Shown here in pieces: positions 50,532-64,000 of a stretch of DNA of 64,000 nucleotides (position 1 is the stretch's first letter; each line of letters starts with the position of its first letter). The position numbers and the translations under genes are program-made. The notes beneath the pieces are model-generated. The model searched no databases. It was not told where the DNA came from and was given only the letters and a program-made list of their open reading frames with translations. The stretch covers positions 565,292 through 629,291 of the forward strand of contig CAWADG010000004.1 in the NCBI GenBank assembly GCA_963780815.1. Direction: 5' to 3'. This stretch comes from VRUE01 sp963780815 (GTDB taxonomy: Bacteria; Actinomycetota; Thermoleophilia; Solirubrobacterales; 70-9).

Positions 50532-50559
50532 CGGTGGAGCTTGAGAACCGCACAAGGCC
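50532..50559 (-). other. 3' arm of the 23S processing stem
   Basis: In the 23S-5S spacer. Pairs with the spacer arm at 53632-53659 (26 of 28 positions complementary), bringing both ends of 23S together for RNase III-type cleavage. Confidence 0.8.
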
Positions 50560-50578
50560 AAAGAGGGTAAAAAATATC

Positions 50579-53573
<2,995 letters not shown>

Positions 53574-53767
53574 CGGTGAGTGACCCATGCGCCGAAGCAC
53601 ACGGGTCGGAAATTACCCTTACATCAATATTGGCCTTGTACGGTTTTCAAGCTCCACCGAGGCGCACGCGGCGAAGTGCTTCCGCCGGCGGTCTCTCAAA
53701 ACTGAGCAGCGTTCCCGATGACGTGTGTCATCGGGGAGCCCGGTCGACGTTCTAGAGAAATCTCCCT
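53574..53767 (-). other. 16S-23S spacer without tRNA
   Basis: 194 bases. It holds the 5' arm of the 23S processing stem (53632-53659), a perfect 9-base hairpin (CCCGATGAC-gtgt-GTCATCGGG, 53714-53735) and the 3' arm of the 16S stem (53690-53712, complementary at 21 of 23 positions to 55471-55493 in the leader). No cloverleaf with a TTCGA/TTCGAAT-type T-arm is present, so tRNA-Ile/Ala are absent from this spacer. Confidence 0.85.
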
Positions 53768-55313
<1,546 letters not shown>

Positions 55314-55595
55314 AAGTACTTCTTACAGAGAGTCGTCATGCCTGACTAATGGTCACCGTGTACACATACGCGGCGACCGACATGACGGGTAAATCAAGTC
55401 CACTCGGCACGCTGACGAGCCGAGCGGATCGGGCTCAAACAATCCACAGACCCGTGGGCCTGCGGAGTGCACGCTGCTCAGTTTTCAAAGACCGCTGCGT
55501 CTCTCGCGACGGGACTCGCCGCTATTCACGCACGGGTCGGGCACGGGGCCCTTCCCAGAGGGACCGGAGAGTATAGCGCTGAAGGCCTCTCGTGG
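55314..55595 (-). promoter_or_regulatory. rRNA promoter and leader region
   Basis: 282 bases between tyrS and 16S with no gene. Minus-strand TATACT (55570-55575) is a plausible -10; no good -35 is seen 16-18 bases upstream. The leader contains GGTCTTTGAAAACTGAGCAG (55471-55493), the 5' arm of the 16S processing stem. A hairpin-rich stretch (GCTCGGCTCGTCAGCGTGCCGAG) follows. Since tyrS is co-directional, some read-through into the rRNA operon is possible. Confidence 0.55.
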
Positions 55596-56756
55596 CTAGG
55601 CAGGCGCGCGCAGGCGGCGAAAGCGGCGCTTTCCGACCTGGAGGACCCGCCCGTCGAGGTCGGCGGGGTCGAAATCGAGGCGGTCGGCGGGAATCGTCTC
55701 GCCGTCGAGCTTGACTCCGCCCTGGCCGATCAGGCGCCGGGCCTCGCTCGAGCTCATCTCGAAGACGCCGCCGATCAGCCGCGGCATGTGGACCTTTCCG
55801 TCCTCAGAGCCCCCGATATAGGGCTCGACGGCCGCCTCCTCGAGGTCTGCCGGGACCTCGTGGTCGACGAAGAGGCGGTTGAAGTGCTCCTCGGCCGCGA
55901 TCGCCCCCTGCTCGCCGTGGTAGCGCCCGACCAGCCGCCGCGCCAGCTCCCGCTTCGCCTCGTTCGGCGGGCCGCCCGGAACCTCCTCGCCGAGGAGGAG
56001 GCGGAAGTACCCGGGCATGGCCTCGTCGGGGACGCGCATCAACCGGCCGAACATCTCCTCCGGCGCGTCGGTGACCCCGACGTAGTTGCCGAGCGACTTG
56101 CTCATCTTCTGCTCGCCGTCGATCCCGACCAGGATCGGCAGGGTCATGATCGATTGCGGGGGCTGCCCGTACGCGGTCTGCATGTCGCGCCCGAACAGGA
56201 GGTTGAACTTCTGGTCGGTCCCCCCCACCTCGACATCGGCCTCGATCGCGACCGAGTCGTATCCCTGCAGCAGCGGGTAGAGCAGCTCGAGGGCGGCGAT
56301 CGGCGCCCCTGCCGCCATCCGCCTCTGAAAGTCGTCGCGCTCGAGCAGCCGCGCCACCGTGGTCCTCGAGAGCAGCGAGAGCAGCTCCTGGGAGTCCATC
56401 CGCAGCCACTCGCTATTGAACCGCACCTCGGTCCGGTCGCGGTCGAGGATCCTGAAAGCCTGCTCCTGGTAGGTGGCGGCGTTGGCGGCAATCTCCTCGG
56501 CGCTCGGCAGCGGCCGCGCGCTCGAACGCCCGCTCGGGTCGCCGACCTGGGCGGTGAAGTCGCCGACGATCAGGACAACCTGATGACCCTCCTCCTGGAA
56601 CTCGCGCAGCTTGCCGAGGACGACGGTGTGGCCGAGGTGGATGTCGGCCGTGGTCGGGTCGATCCCGAGCTTGACCCGCAGCGGCCGACCCTCGGAGAGC
56701 TGCTCCTCCAGTCTGCCGGCGGGCAGGACATCGACCGCGTTTCGCGCGAGATCCAT
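55596..56756 (-). CDS. tyrS: Tyrosyl-tRNA synthetase
   Basis: 386 residues, class I synthetase of the TyrRZ-like/short type. The HIGH-like motif is ADIHLGHTVVLGKL (His40, His43), KMSKS is at 217-221 (GEQKMSKSLGNYVG), and tyrosine/tRNA contacts lie in LYPLLQGYDSVAIEADVEVG then GTDQKFNLLFGRDMQ. The C-terminal S4 domain (GGVKLDGETIPADRL) is present. ATG at 56756 is used; the open frame continues a further 400 codons but is antisense to the PBP gene. I found no T-box leader in the 118-base divergent gap. Confidence 0.95.
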   Translation of the reverse strand: MDLARNAVDVLPAGRLEEQLSEGRPLRVKLGIDPTTADIHLGHTVVLGKLREFQEEGHQVVLIVGDFTAQVGDPSGRSSARPLPSAEEIAANAATYQEQAFRILDRDRTEVRFNSEWLRMDSQELLSLLSRTTVARLLERDDFQRRMAAGAPIAALELLYPLLQGYDSVAIEADVEVGGTDQKFNLLFGRDMQTAYGQPPQSIMTLPILVGIDGEQKMSKSLGNYVGVTDAPEEMFGRLMRVPDEAMPGYFRLLLGEEVPGGPPNEAKRELARRLVGRYHGEQGAIAAEEHFNRLFVDHEVPADLEEAAVEPYIGGSEDGKVHMPRLIGGVFEMSSSEARRLIGQGGVKLDGETIPADRLDFDPADLDGRVLQVGKRRFRRLRAPA

Positions 56757-56885
56757 GGATTTCAATTTTCGCGCTTCACTCGCGGCGCGAAGACTCAGAC
56801 ATGCACGCTTGCTCGTTCCGCGCTCATCGGGCAATGCTAGACTGCCGCCTTCGCTCGGCGGATCGACGCCGATGTGATCCTCTCG

Positions 56886-59159
56886 ATGGTTCGTCGTATT
56901 TTCAAGCTTCGCCGGCGAGGCGGCACGGAGCCGCCGCCGGCGACGAAACCCGCGCCGGAGAAGCCAAGGAGACCGCGGCTGAAGAAGCTGCGCATCCTGT
57001 TCGTGCTTCTCGGCCTCGCCGTGCTCGGGCTGGTCTCCTTCGTGTTCGGGATGATGGCCGCCGTCGCCCAGGACCTGCCGGCGATCTACAACTTCGCCCA
57101 GTACAAGGCCTCCCGCAACAGCGTCGTCGTCGGCGACAACGGCGAAGAGCTCGGGACCCTGACAAGCGACCAGAACAAAATCCTTCTCAACTCGAGCCAG
57201 ATCTCGCCGAACGCCAAGAACGCGGTGGTCTCGATCGAGGACAGCCGCTTCTACGAACACAGCGGCGTCGACTTCAGGGGCATCGGCCGCGCCCTCGTCC
57301 ACGACATCCTCAGCCAGAGCGCCGAACAGGGCGCCTCGACGATCACCCAGCAGTTCGTCAAGCAGGCACTGGAAGCGGAAAGCAGCCGCACCATCCTCGA
57401 GAAGTTCCGCGAGGCGGCGCTCGCCTACCGGCTCGAGAAACACTGGAGCAAGGACAAGATCCTCACCGAGTACCTGAACACGATCTATTTCGGCGAGGGC
57501 GCCTACGGGATCGAGGCCGCGGCCCGCACCTACTTCGGAGCCGCCCACCCCGGTTGCGGCACCTCGACGGAACCGTGCGCGGCCGTGCTCGAGCCGTACG
57601 AGGCGGCGATGCTGGCGGCGATCATCCAGTCGCCCTCCGCCTACGACCCGAAAATCTATCCCGAAAACGCCCTCGCGCGCCGCAACCTGGTGCTCGAAAA
57701 GATGTACGAGCAGGACTACATCTCCGAGGAACAGATGATCGAAGGCCAGCGGCACGCGCTGCCGCCGCCGAGCAGCATCGAACCGCCGACCTTTGAATCG
57801 AAGGCGCCCTACTTCGTCGCCTACCTGCGCCAGCAGTTGCTCGAACGCTACGGGGCCTCGAAGGCGTTCTACGGCGGCCTCAAGATCAAGTCGACGCTCG
57901 ACCTGCAGCTGCAGGAAGCGGCCGAAGAAACGATCGCCTCCTACCTCGGCTATCTGCCGGCGACCGCCTCGGTGGTCGTGATCGACAACCACAACGCCGC
58001 AATCAAGGCCCTTGTCGGCGGCTCCGACTTCAAGTCCACCCCGTTCAACCTTGCCACCCAGGGGCGCCGTCAGCCGGGGTCATCGATCAAGCCGTTCACG
58101 CTGATGACGGCGCTGGAAGAGGGGATATCGCCCGCCACCACTTACGAATCCGCGGTTCAGGAATTTCACTTCGGCAAACACGGGAAGGAAGTCTTCGTCG
58201 TCCACAACGACGAAGACTCTTATCTCGGCTCCTGCTCGATCGAATGCGCGACCACCTACTCCGACAACTCGATCTACGCCCAGCTCGGCCTCGAAGGCCT
58301 CGAAGGCAAGACGGTCGAGGACCGCACCCGCTCGATCGCGAGGACGATCCACGCGGCCGGCTACAGCGACCCGGTCTCGACCAACCCGGCGATGGTCCTC
58401 GGCGGCCTCAAAGAAGGGGTCAGCCCGCTCGGCTGGGCATACGCCTACTCGACGATCGGCAACAACGGCGACCGGGTCAGCGGCACCCTCGCTCCCGCCC
58501 CCGGCGACAGCCCGGTCGCCTTCACCGAAGTCGCCGACAAGGACGGGCACCTGATCAAAGGCGGGAACAACGACTCGATCCACACCCAGGTCTTCGATCA
58601 GGGGACCGCCGAAGAAGAGAAGCGCATCCTCGAAACCGTCGTCTCGTCCGGGACCGGCACCCACGCCCAGATCGGCGCCGAAGGCCAGTGGGGGAAGACG
58701 GGCACGACCGAGAACAACGGCGATGCCTGGTTCTGCGGCGGAATAGCCGACGAAGTCACCGCCTGCGTCTGGGTCGGCTACCCGGACACGACGACCCCGA
58801 TGACCACTCTGTACGCGGGCGGCCCGGTGATGGGCGGGACCTTCCCGGCGCTGATCTGGGCGGGGGTGATCTCGGCCTGGCAGGAAATCAGCAGCGAACG
58901 GGCTGCGGAAGCGCAGGCGAAGAAGGAAGCCGAAAAGAACGGGGAAGAATTCGAAAGCTCCGAAGGCAGCTCCTCGGAAGGCACCTACGTCCCGCCCTCG
59001 ACCTACTCCGAACCCGAAGAAGCGCCCGCGCCCGAAGAAGCGCCCGCGCCCGAACCTGAAGCGCCGGAACCGGCGCCGGCCCCCGAAGCGGCACCGGAAG
59101 AAGTCGCCCCCGAATCGAGCGGCGGGGTCAGCAGCGGCGGCGCCGCGGCGCCGGGCTGA
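56886..59159 (+). CDS. Bifunctional class A penicillin-binding protein
   Basis: 757 residues; polymerises and cross-links peptidoglycan. A basic N-terminus and one membrane helix (ILFVLLGLAVLGLVSFVFGM) precede the GT51 glycosyltransferase with VSIEDSRFYEHSGVD (catalytic Glu) and QGASTITQQFVKQ. The transpeptidase has Ser-x-x-Lys in QPGSSIKPFTLM, SDN in TTYSDNSIYAQL and KTG in WGKTGTTENNGDAWFCG. A C-terminal tail of about 80 residues is Glu/Pro/Ala/Ser-rich. ATG 56886 is chosen; GTG 56874 is an alternative. Divergent from tyrS and abutting mpg with no gap. Confidence 0.94.
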   Translation: MVRRIFKLRRRGGTEPPPATKPAPEKPRRPRLKKLRILFVLLGLAVLGLVSFVFGMMAAVAQDLPAIYNFAQYKASRNSVVVGDNGEELGTLTSDQNKILLNSSQISPNAKNAVVSIEDSRFYEHSGVDFRGIGRALVHDILSQSAEQGASTITQQFVKQALEAESSRTILEKFREAALAYRLEKHWSKDKILTEYLNTIYFGEGAYGIEAAARTYFGAAHPGCGTSTEPCAAVLEPYEAAMLAAIIQSPSAYDPKIYPENALARRNLVLEKMYEQDYISEEQMIEGQRHALPPPSSIEPPTFESKAPYFVAYLRQQLLERYGASKAFYGGLKIKSTLDLQLQEAAEETIASYLGYLPATASVVVIDNHNAAIKALVGGSDFKSTPFNLATQGRRQPGSSIKPFTLMTALEEGISPATTYESAVQEFHFGKHGKEVFVVHNDEDSYLGSCSIECATTYSDNSIYAQLGLEGLEGKTVEDRTRSIARTIHAAGYSDPVSTNPAMVLGGLKEGVSPLGWAYAYSTIGNNGDRVSGTLAPAPGDSPVAFTEVADKDGHLIKGGNNDSIHTQVFDQGTAEEEKRILETVVSSGTGTHAQIGAEGQWGKTGTTENNGDAWFCGGIADEVTACVWVGYPDTTTPMTTLYAGGPVMGGTFPALIWAGVISAWQEISSERAAEAQAKKEAEKNGEEFESSEGSSSEGTYVPPSTYSEPEEAPAPEEAPAPEPEAPEPAPAPEAAPEEVAPESSGGVSSGGAAAPG

Positions 59160-59762
59160 TCAGGCCTCCGGCGCCGGCTTCGAGACGTGCGGGTTGCCGG
59201 CCAGGCAGAAGCGCCAGGGCCGGTCGACCGCTTTCGTGATCCCGATCCGCGGGCCGGTGACGATCTCCCCGCTCCAGCCGTCGCGTCGCGCCGTCACCAG
59301 GAACGGGTCGATCGTCAGGTCGGCGCCGTTGGCACTGAGTCCGATCCCCAGCGCCTCGGTCAGCTTGCCGGGACCCGAGCAGAGGTCGGTGTCAGGCCGA
59401 GCGCCGCGCAGCGACCGCATCTCCTCGAGGCCGTGGGTCGGCTCGACCGCGCGGATCAGGACCGCGGCCGCGTCGCCGGCGGGCTCGGCGACGAAATTGA
59501 GCAGGCTATGGATCCCGTAGGAGAGGTAGACGTAGGCACGCCCCGGCGCCCCGAAAAGGACCTCGGTCCGCTCGGTGAGGCCGACGTAGGCGTGACAGGC
59601 TGGGTCATCGCGCTCGTAGCTCTCGGTCTCGACGATCACACCGCCACCGCCCTCGTAGAGGAGCCGGCACCCGATCAGGTCGCGGGCGACGGCGTGGACA
59701 GAACGATCGAAGAACTCGACGCCGAGTCGAGGCTCGGCGCTCACCGCTTCCATGCTGCTCAC
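59160..59762 (-). CDS. mpg: 3-methyladenine DNA glycosylase (AAG/MPG family)
   Basis: 200 residues; excises alkylated purines and hypoxanthine. The family core is ARDLIGCRLLYEG, VIVETESYERDDPACHAYVG with the catalytic Glu, GRAYVYLSYGIHSLLNFV with the intercalating Tyr region, CSGPGKLTEALGI, and GPRIGITKAVDRPWRFCLAG at the end. GTG at 59762 overlaps the argH stop by 4 bases, so it is the last gene of the cimA-argH run. It may partly compensate functionally for the broken fpg/nei, though substrates differ. Confidence 0.94.
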   Translation of the reverse strand: MSSMEAVSAEPRLGVEFFDRSVHAVARDLIGCRLLYEGGGGVIVETESYERDDPACHAYVGLTERTEVLFGAPGRAYVYLSYGIHSLLNFVAEPAGDAAAVLIRAVEPTHGLEEMRSLRGARPDTDLCSGPGKLTEALGIGLSANGADLTIDPFLVTARRDGWSGEIVTGPRIGITKAVDRPWRFCLAGNPHVSKPAPEA

Positions 59763-61153
59763 CGGTCCTCCGAGGCGAGCCTGGCCTCGACTGCGGCGAG
59801 GGTCTGGCCCGCCTGCGCGAGCTGGGCGGCGAGCGCCTCGGACCCGGTCCCGCCCACGATTCGCTTCGACTCGAGCCAGCTCTCGCGGCGAAGCACCTCG
59901 TAGTAGGCGTCGTCGAGCAGCTCGGATCGCTGCCGGAGCTCCTCCGGCGTGAGGTCGGAGAGGGTCTTGCCCTGATCGACGGCGTCGCGGACGAGCGCGC
60001 CGACCACTCCGTGCGCCTCGCGGAACGGCATCCCCTTGCGAACCAGAAGGTCGGCGATCTCGGTCGCGGCCAGCATCTCGTCCCCCGACGCCTCCTCGAG
60101 GCGCTCGCGGTCGAACTCGACGCCCGCGAGCATCCCGTCAGCCGCTTCGAGCGAGAGCTCGACGGTGTCGATCGCGTCGAACAGCGGCTCCTTGTCCTCC
60201 TGCATGTCCTTGCTGTAGGTCAGCGGCAGCGCGTGCATGGTCCCCAGCAGGGCGAGCAGGTCGGCGGCGACGCGCGGCGCCTTGGCCCGCAGCAGCTCGG
60301 CCGAGTCGGGGTTCTTCTTCTGCGGCATGATGCTCGATCCTGACGAGAACGACTCGTCGAGCTCGCAGAAGCCGAACTCGCTGCTCGACCAGATCACCAG
60401 CTCCGAGCCGAGCCGGGAGAGGTGCATCGCCGCGGTCGACGCGGCTCCCAGGTAGTCGAGGACGAAGTCGCGGTTGGAGGCGCCGTCGATCGAGTTCGCG
60501 CTGAGGTGCTCGAAGCCGAGGTCGTCGGCGACCGTGCGGCGGTCGATCTCCCAGTTGACGCCGGCCAGGGCGCCGGAGCCGAGCGGCATCACCGAGGCGC
60601 TGTCGAGCGCGAACTGGAAACGGAGGACGTCGCGGGCCAGCATCCAGAAGTAGGCGAGCAGGTGGTGGCCGAGGTAGACGGGCTGTGCGCGCTGGAGGTG
60701 GGTGTAACCGGGCATCGGCCAGTCGCGGTGGCGCTCGGCAAGGTCGAGCAGCCGCGACATCGCGGCACCGCAGAGCTCGATCGCCCGCAGCGAGTGCGCC
60801 TGGACGACCATCGCGACGTCGGTCGCGACCTGGTCGTTTCGCGAGCGGCCGGTATGGAGCTTGCCGGCGAGGGCGCCGATCTCGTCCTCGAGCAGGCGCT
60901 CGACGGCCATGTGGATGTCCTCATCTGCCTCCTCGAACTGGAATCCGCGCTCGCCGATCCGCGCCCGGACCCGTTCGAGCCCGGCGTCGATCTGCAAGCG
61001 CTCCTCCTCGCTGAGGACTCCGATCCGCTCGAGGGCGCGAGCGTGCGCCTGGGACTGGTCGAGGTCGTACGGCGCCAGCCGCCAGTCGAACTCGAGCGAG
61101 CGGTTGAGGCGCCAGAAGCGAGGGTCCGGGTCTTTGCGAAAACGGGACATCAC
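59759..61153 (-). CDS. argH: Argininosuccinate lyase
   Basis: 464 residues; last step of arginine synthesis, releasing fumarate. The fumarase-superfamily signature GSSIMPQKKNPDSAELLRAK contains the catalytic Ser loop; AGKLHTGRSRNDQVATDVAM and GYTHLQRAQPVYLGHHLLAY give other active-site residues. Start GTG 61153 (or ATG 61150) lies 10-13 bases after the repaired end of the aminotransferase gene. No argG in the window. Confidence 0.96.
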   Translation of the reverse strand: MMSRFRKDPDPRFWRLNRSLEFDWRLAPYDLDQSQAHARALERIGVLSEEERLQIDAGLERVRARIGERGFQFEEADEDIHMAVERLLEDEIGALAGKLHTGRSRNDQVATDVAMVVQAHSLRAIELCGAAMSRLLDLAERHRDWPMPGYTHLQRAQPVYLGHHLLAYFWMLARDVLRFQFALDSASVMPLGSGALAGVNWEIDRRTVADDLGFEHLSANSIDGASNRDFVLDYLGAASTAAMHLSRLGSELVIWSSSEFGFCELDESFSSGSSIMPQKKNPDSAELLRAKAPRVAADLLALLGTMHALPLTYSKDMQEDKEPLFDAIDTVELSLEAADGMLAGVEFDRERLEEASGDEMLAATEIADLLVRKGMPFREAHGVVGALVRDAVDQGKTLSDLTPEELRQRSELLDDAYYEVLRRESWLESKRIVGGTGSEALAAQLAQAGQTLAAVEARLASEDR

Positions 61154-61163
61154 AATTCGGCCC

Positions 61164-62288
61164 TCAGCGCATTGCCGCCGCCAGCTCCCGGCAGACCCGC
61201 TCCACCTGGGGCCCGGTCATCTGGGGAAGAAGGGCAGGGCCAGCGAGCGGCGCGAGGCCTCCTCCGCGACCGGGAAGTCGCCCTCGCCATAGCCGAGCTC
61301 GCGCAGGTGCGGGAAGAGGTGGATGCACGGCATGTAGGCCTTGGAGGCGACGCCGCGCTCGGCGAGGCGGGCGATCGTCGCATCGCGATCGGCGGCGGCG
61401 GGCAGGCGGACCGGGTAGACGAACCAGCCGCGCCGCTCGCGGTCGCGGCCCGGGCCCGGCGCCTCGACTCCGGGAACCGCGGTGAGCGCATCCGCGTAGC
61501 GCGCCGCGACATCTTCACGCTGCGCGAGCATCGCGTCGAGCTTCTCGACCTGGGCGGCGCCGATCGCGGCTGCGACGTCCGAGAGCCGGTAGTTGAAGCC
61601 GAGGCCCGAGTGATCGAGCCAGCCCATGTCCGGCGCCCGGCCCTGGTTGCGCTCGCTCCGCAGCCGGGCGGCCGTCTCGGCCCGGTCGGGGATCAGCATC
61701 CCGCCCTCGCCCGTCGTCAGCTGCTTGTTCGCGTAGAAGCCGAACGCCGCGAGGTTGCCCCGGGCGCCGACACGCCGCCCGTCCGCATCGGTCGCCCCGA
61801 GCGCCTCGCAGGCGTCCTCGAGGACCGCGAGGCCGTGCTCGGAAGCGGTCCGCTCGAGCTCGGTCATCGCCGCCGGGTATCCGAAGATGTGGACCGGGAG
61901 GATCCCGACGGTGCGCTCGCCGACCGCCGCCGCCGCGGCGGTCGGGTCGATGTCGAGCGTCTCGGCGTCGACGTCGCAGAACGCCGGCCGGACCCCCTCG
62001 TAGAGCAGGCAGTTGGCGGAGGCGACGAAGCTGAGCGGGCTGGTCAGGACCTCGTCCCCCCGCTCCAGCCGAGCGCCCGCACCCCGAGGTGGAGCGCGGC
62101 GGTCCCGCTCGACACCGCGACGGCGTCGTCGACCCCGAGCCAATCGGCGAAGGCCTCTCGAAGCGCTCGACCATCGGGCCGAGCGAGAGCCGGCCCGAGC
62201 GCAGCACCTCGAGCACCAGCTCCTCCTCGCGATCGCCGATCTCGGGCCGGGCGAGTGGGATCGGGTCGGTTTCCGGCTCCGCACTCAT
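61164..62288 (-). CDS. DegT/DnrJ/EryC1-type aminotransferase, frame broken three times
   Basis: About 374 residues once repaired; PLP-dependent sugar aminotransferase family. The start MSAEPETDPIPLARPEIGDR at 62288 overlaps the citramalate synthase stop. Apparent one-base deletions near 62155 (FE/AFADWLGVDDAVAVSSG), 62077 (GVRALG/ERGDEVLTSP) and 61220 (a C run before MTGPQVERVCRELAAAMR) split it. The main frame keeps VLEDACEALGA, the PLP Lys in FGFYANKQLTTGEGGML and GLNYRLSD-like GLGFNYRLSDVAAAIG. All family blocks are present, so the gene is probably intact. Sugar substrate unknown. Confidence 0.85.
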
Positions 62289-63837
62289 TCTTGGAACGCG
62301 TACTCCAATGAGTCGACGAGCGCCTCCCAGGAAGCCTCGATGATGTTCTCCGAAACGCCGATCGTCCCCCACTCCCGCTCGCCGTCGGACGAGTCGAGCA
62401 GCACCCGGGTGACGGCGCCGGTGCCGTGGCTCTCGTCGAGGATCCGGACCTTGTAGTTGGTCAGCTCGATGTCGGCGAGATGCGGGTAGCGGTCGGCGAT
62501 CGCGCCGCGCAGGGCGCGGTCGAGGGCGTTGACCGGGCCGTTGCCCTCGGCGACCCGCAGGTAGCGCTCGCCGTCGACCCTGACCCTGATCGTCGCCTCG
62601 GTCTCGACCCTGCCGTCGGCGCGCTTCTCGGTTGTGACCCGGAAGCTCTCGAGCTCGAAGAGCGGCCGGTAGCTGCCGGCCTCCTCCCGCAGCAGCAGCT
62701 CGAAGGATGCCGGCGCCGCCTCGTAGTGGTAGCCCCGGTGCTCGCGCTCCTTGAGGCGGGTGACGGCCCTGCCGGCCGCCTCGTCGTCGATCTCGAGCCC
62801 GGCCCGCTCGGCCTGGGTGCGGATCGTCGCCTTTCCCGAGAGCTCGGAGGGAAGGATGTCGCGGTCGTTGCCGACCGTGGCTGGGTCGAGGTGCTCGAAG
62901 GTGCGGGCGTCGGCGGCGACCCCGGCGGCGTGCATCCCGGCCTTGTGGGCGAACGCGTTGCGGCCGACGTACGGCGCGTCGGCATCGGGGGTCAGGTTGC
63001 AGAGCTCGTCGAGGTAGTGGGCGGTCTGGGTCAGGCTCGCGAGCTGCTCGGCGCTCACGACCTCGTAGCCCATCTTCAGCTGCAGCGCCGGCAGAATCGA
63101 GGCCAGGTTGGCGTTGCCGCAGCGCTCTCCGTACCCGTTGACCGTCCCCTGCACGAGGCGGGCGCCGGCGCCGACGGCGGCGAGCGAGTTGGCGACGGCG
63201 CACTCGGCATCGTTGTGGGTGTGGATCCCGACCTCGACGAGTCGCCGAGCTAGCGACGACAGCCGCGGTCGCCTCGGCGACGAACGCGGGGAGGTTGCCG
63301 CCGTTGGTGTCGCAGAGGGTGACGTTCTCGGCCCCGGCGGCGGCTGCCGCCCGGCGCACTGGACCGCGTACCCGGCGTCATCGCGATAGCCGTCGAAGAA
63401 GTGCTCGGCGTCGAACACGACCCGCTTGCCCTGCTCCCGGCAGAAGGAGACCGAGTCGGCAATCATCGCCAGGTTCTCCTCGGGTGAGACCCTGATCACC
63501 TTCTCGAGGTGGAGGCCCCAGCTCTTGCCGACCAGGCAGATGACGGGGGCGAAGCACTCGACGATCGTCCGCAGAGCCTCGTCGTCCGCGGCCTCGACGT
63601 CGCGCCGCCGCGTCATCCCGAAGGCCGCGATCGTCGCCTGCTCGAGCTGCACCCCCTCGAGGCGCTCGAATAGCTCGGCTTCCTTCGGGTTCGAGCTCGG
63701 GAAGCCGGCCTCGATGAACTGGACCCCGAGCCTGTCGAAGCGTCCACCACCTTCAGCTTCTCCTCGACCGAGAGCGACATGCCGGGACCGCCCATGCCGT
63801 CGCGCAAGGTCGTGTCGTAGAGCTTCACCTGTTCCAT
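62285..63837 (-). CDS. cimA: (R)-citramalate synthase, frame broken three times
   Basis: About 517 residues once repaired; condenses pyruvate and acetyl-CoA for threonine-independent isoleucine synthesis. N-terminus at 63837: VKLYDTTLRDGMGGPGMSLS, then, after a one-base loss near 63745, FDRLGVQFIEAGFPSSNPKE. Further shifts near 63360 and 63258 bracket GAENVTLCDTNGGNLPAF; the main frame resumes at RRLVEVGIHTHNDAECAVAN. CimA is favoured over LeuA by AEHFFDGYRDDAGYA and the C-terminal regulatory domain (LTNYKVRILDE, FRVTTEKRADGR). Heads the operon with the aminotransferase, argH and mpg. Confidence 0.85.
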
Positions 63838-63953
63838 CTGCTGCCTTTCGATTCGAGGGATCGGGGAGTGGCCTGCCGGCCCGCTGCGCAGCACGGCCGG
63901 CCAGCCGCAGGCGGTTGCGGTCAATTCGCCCGATGCCTTCAAACGGGCAACAT
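63838..63953 (-). promoter_or_regulatory. Leader region of cimA with GC hairpin
   Basis: 116 bases without a gene. Arms GCCGGCC (63875-63881) and GGCCGGC (63895-63901) can pair around a palindromic GCTGCGCAGC loop, giving a strong hairpin about 35 bases before the cimA start. It could be an attenuator or the terminator of the upstream gene. No leader peptide with branched-chain codons was seen. Confidence 0.35.
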
Positions 63954-64000
63954 TCAGGAGCTGACCTTACTCGGTTCGTCCGCCTGGCTCGGCACCTCGA
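63954..64000 (-). CDS. Possible C-terminus of an upstream gene
   Basis: The minus strand from the window edge is open for 15 codons to a TGA at 63954-63956 (ending ADEPSKVSS), while the two other frames close or shift early. Too short to identify; it may be the end of the gene upstream of cimA, cut by the window edge. Confidence 0.2.
   Translation of the reverse strand, partial: EVPSQADEPSKVSS

Noticed and set aside
53574..53767. Possible tRNA-Ile or tRNA-Ala in the 16S-23S spacer
   Set aside because: No acceptor/T-arm pattern; the paired segments are rRNA processing stems and a simple hairpin.
56757..57992. Upstream extension of tyrS by about 400 codons
   Set aside because: Antisense to the PBP gene; TyrS homology begins at ATG 56756.

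Overview
The window is high-GC, densely packed bacterial chromosome from an actinobacterium, most likely class Thermoleophilia (Solirubrobacterales-like). The pointers are the secreted-protein leader LTYANVVATMALVLALGG (2.2-2.9 kb), a zinc-ribbon/cyclase/ATPase/TPR giant protein, the pgsA-rsiG-garA-ftsR order, SepF, and a MurA with Asp in place of the catalytic Cys. The placement is inference; the complete 16S gene at 53.77-55.31 kb would settle it. I see no phage, insertion sequence, CRISPR array or tRNA gene.

Layout. 0-6 kb: the 5' part of a polyphosphate kinase 2 gene cut by the window edge, a methyltransferase bracketed by a 33-bp direct repeat, secreted proteins, a Tat-exported amine oxidase and a decayed Fpg/Nei glycosylase. 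6-20 kb: the cyclase-ATPase-TPR regulator, threonine synthase with a coupled lipoprotein, DNA polymerase IV, an RlpA-like protein, a WS/DGAT acyltransferase abutting NAD synthetase, a thioesterase, a membrane protein with a duplicated sigma-4-like helix-turn-helix, and an FAD oxidase coupled to a SRPBCC protein. 20-27 kb (minus): proS-pgsA-rsiG-garA-ftsR, then fadD and ispG. 27.3-29.8 kb (plus): two cupredoxin genes lying between ispG and rseP. 29.8-49.1 kb (minus): a 19-kb co-directional run read from murA through hisZGDBHAF, a CCA/poly(A) polymerase-family enzyme, pgeF, yggS, sepF, proC, yggT, lspA, rluD, then rpsB-tsf-pyrH-frr-uppS-cdsA-dxr-rseP. 49-56.8 kb: an alpha/beta hydrolase, a minus-strand 16S-23S-5S operon without spacer tRNA, and tyrS just upstream. 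56.9-64 kb: a bifunctional class A PBP, then mpg, argH, a DegT-type aminotransferase and citramalate synthase (minus).

Functionally this is mostly core metabolism and envelope growth: isoprenoid/undecaprenyl supply (ispG, dxr, uppS), lipid head groups (cdsA, pgsA), peptidoglycan (murA, PBP), division (sepF, ftsR), translation, and histidine, proline, threonine, arginine and isoleucine biosynthesis. Most neighbouring genes overlap by 4-14 bases, indicating translational coupling.

Two cautions. About 14 apparent single-base frame breaks occur in only two stretches (27.4-30.5 and 61.2-63.8 kb), several in C runs and one set in the normally essential rseP; I read these as likely sequence errors, not pseudogenes. 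By contrast the fpg/nei remnant and the in-frame hisF insertion look like real biology. The observations I rate highest are the palindromic insertion in hisF, the single-motif RsiG-like anti-sigma factor next to a zinc-ribbon GarA and FtsR, MurA Asp117, and the direct repeat flanking the methyltransferase.
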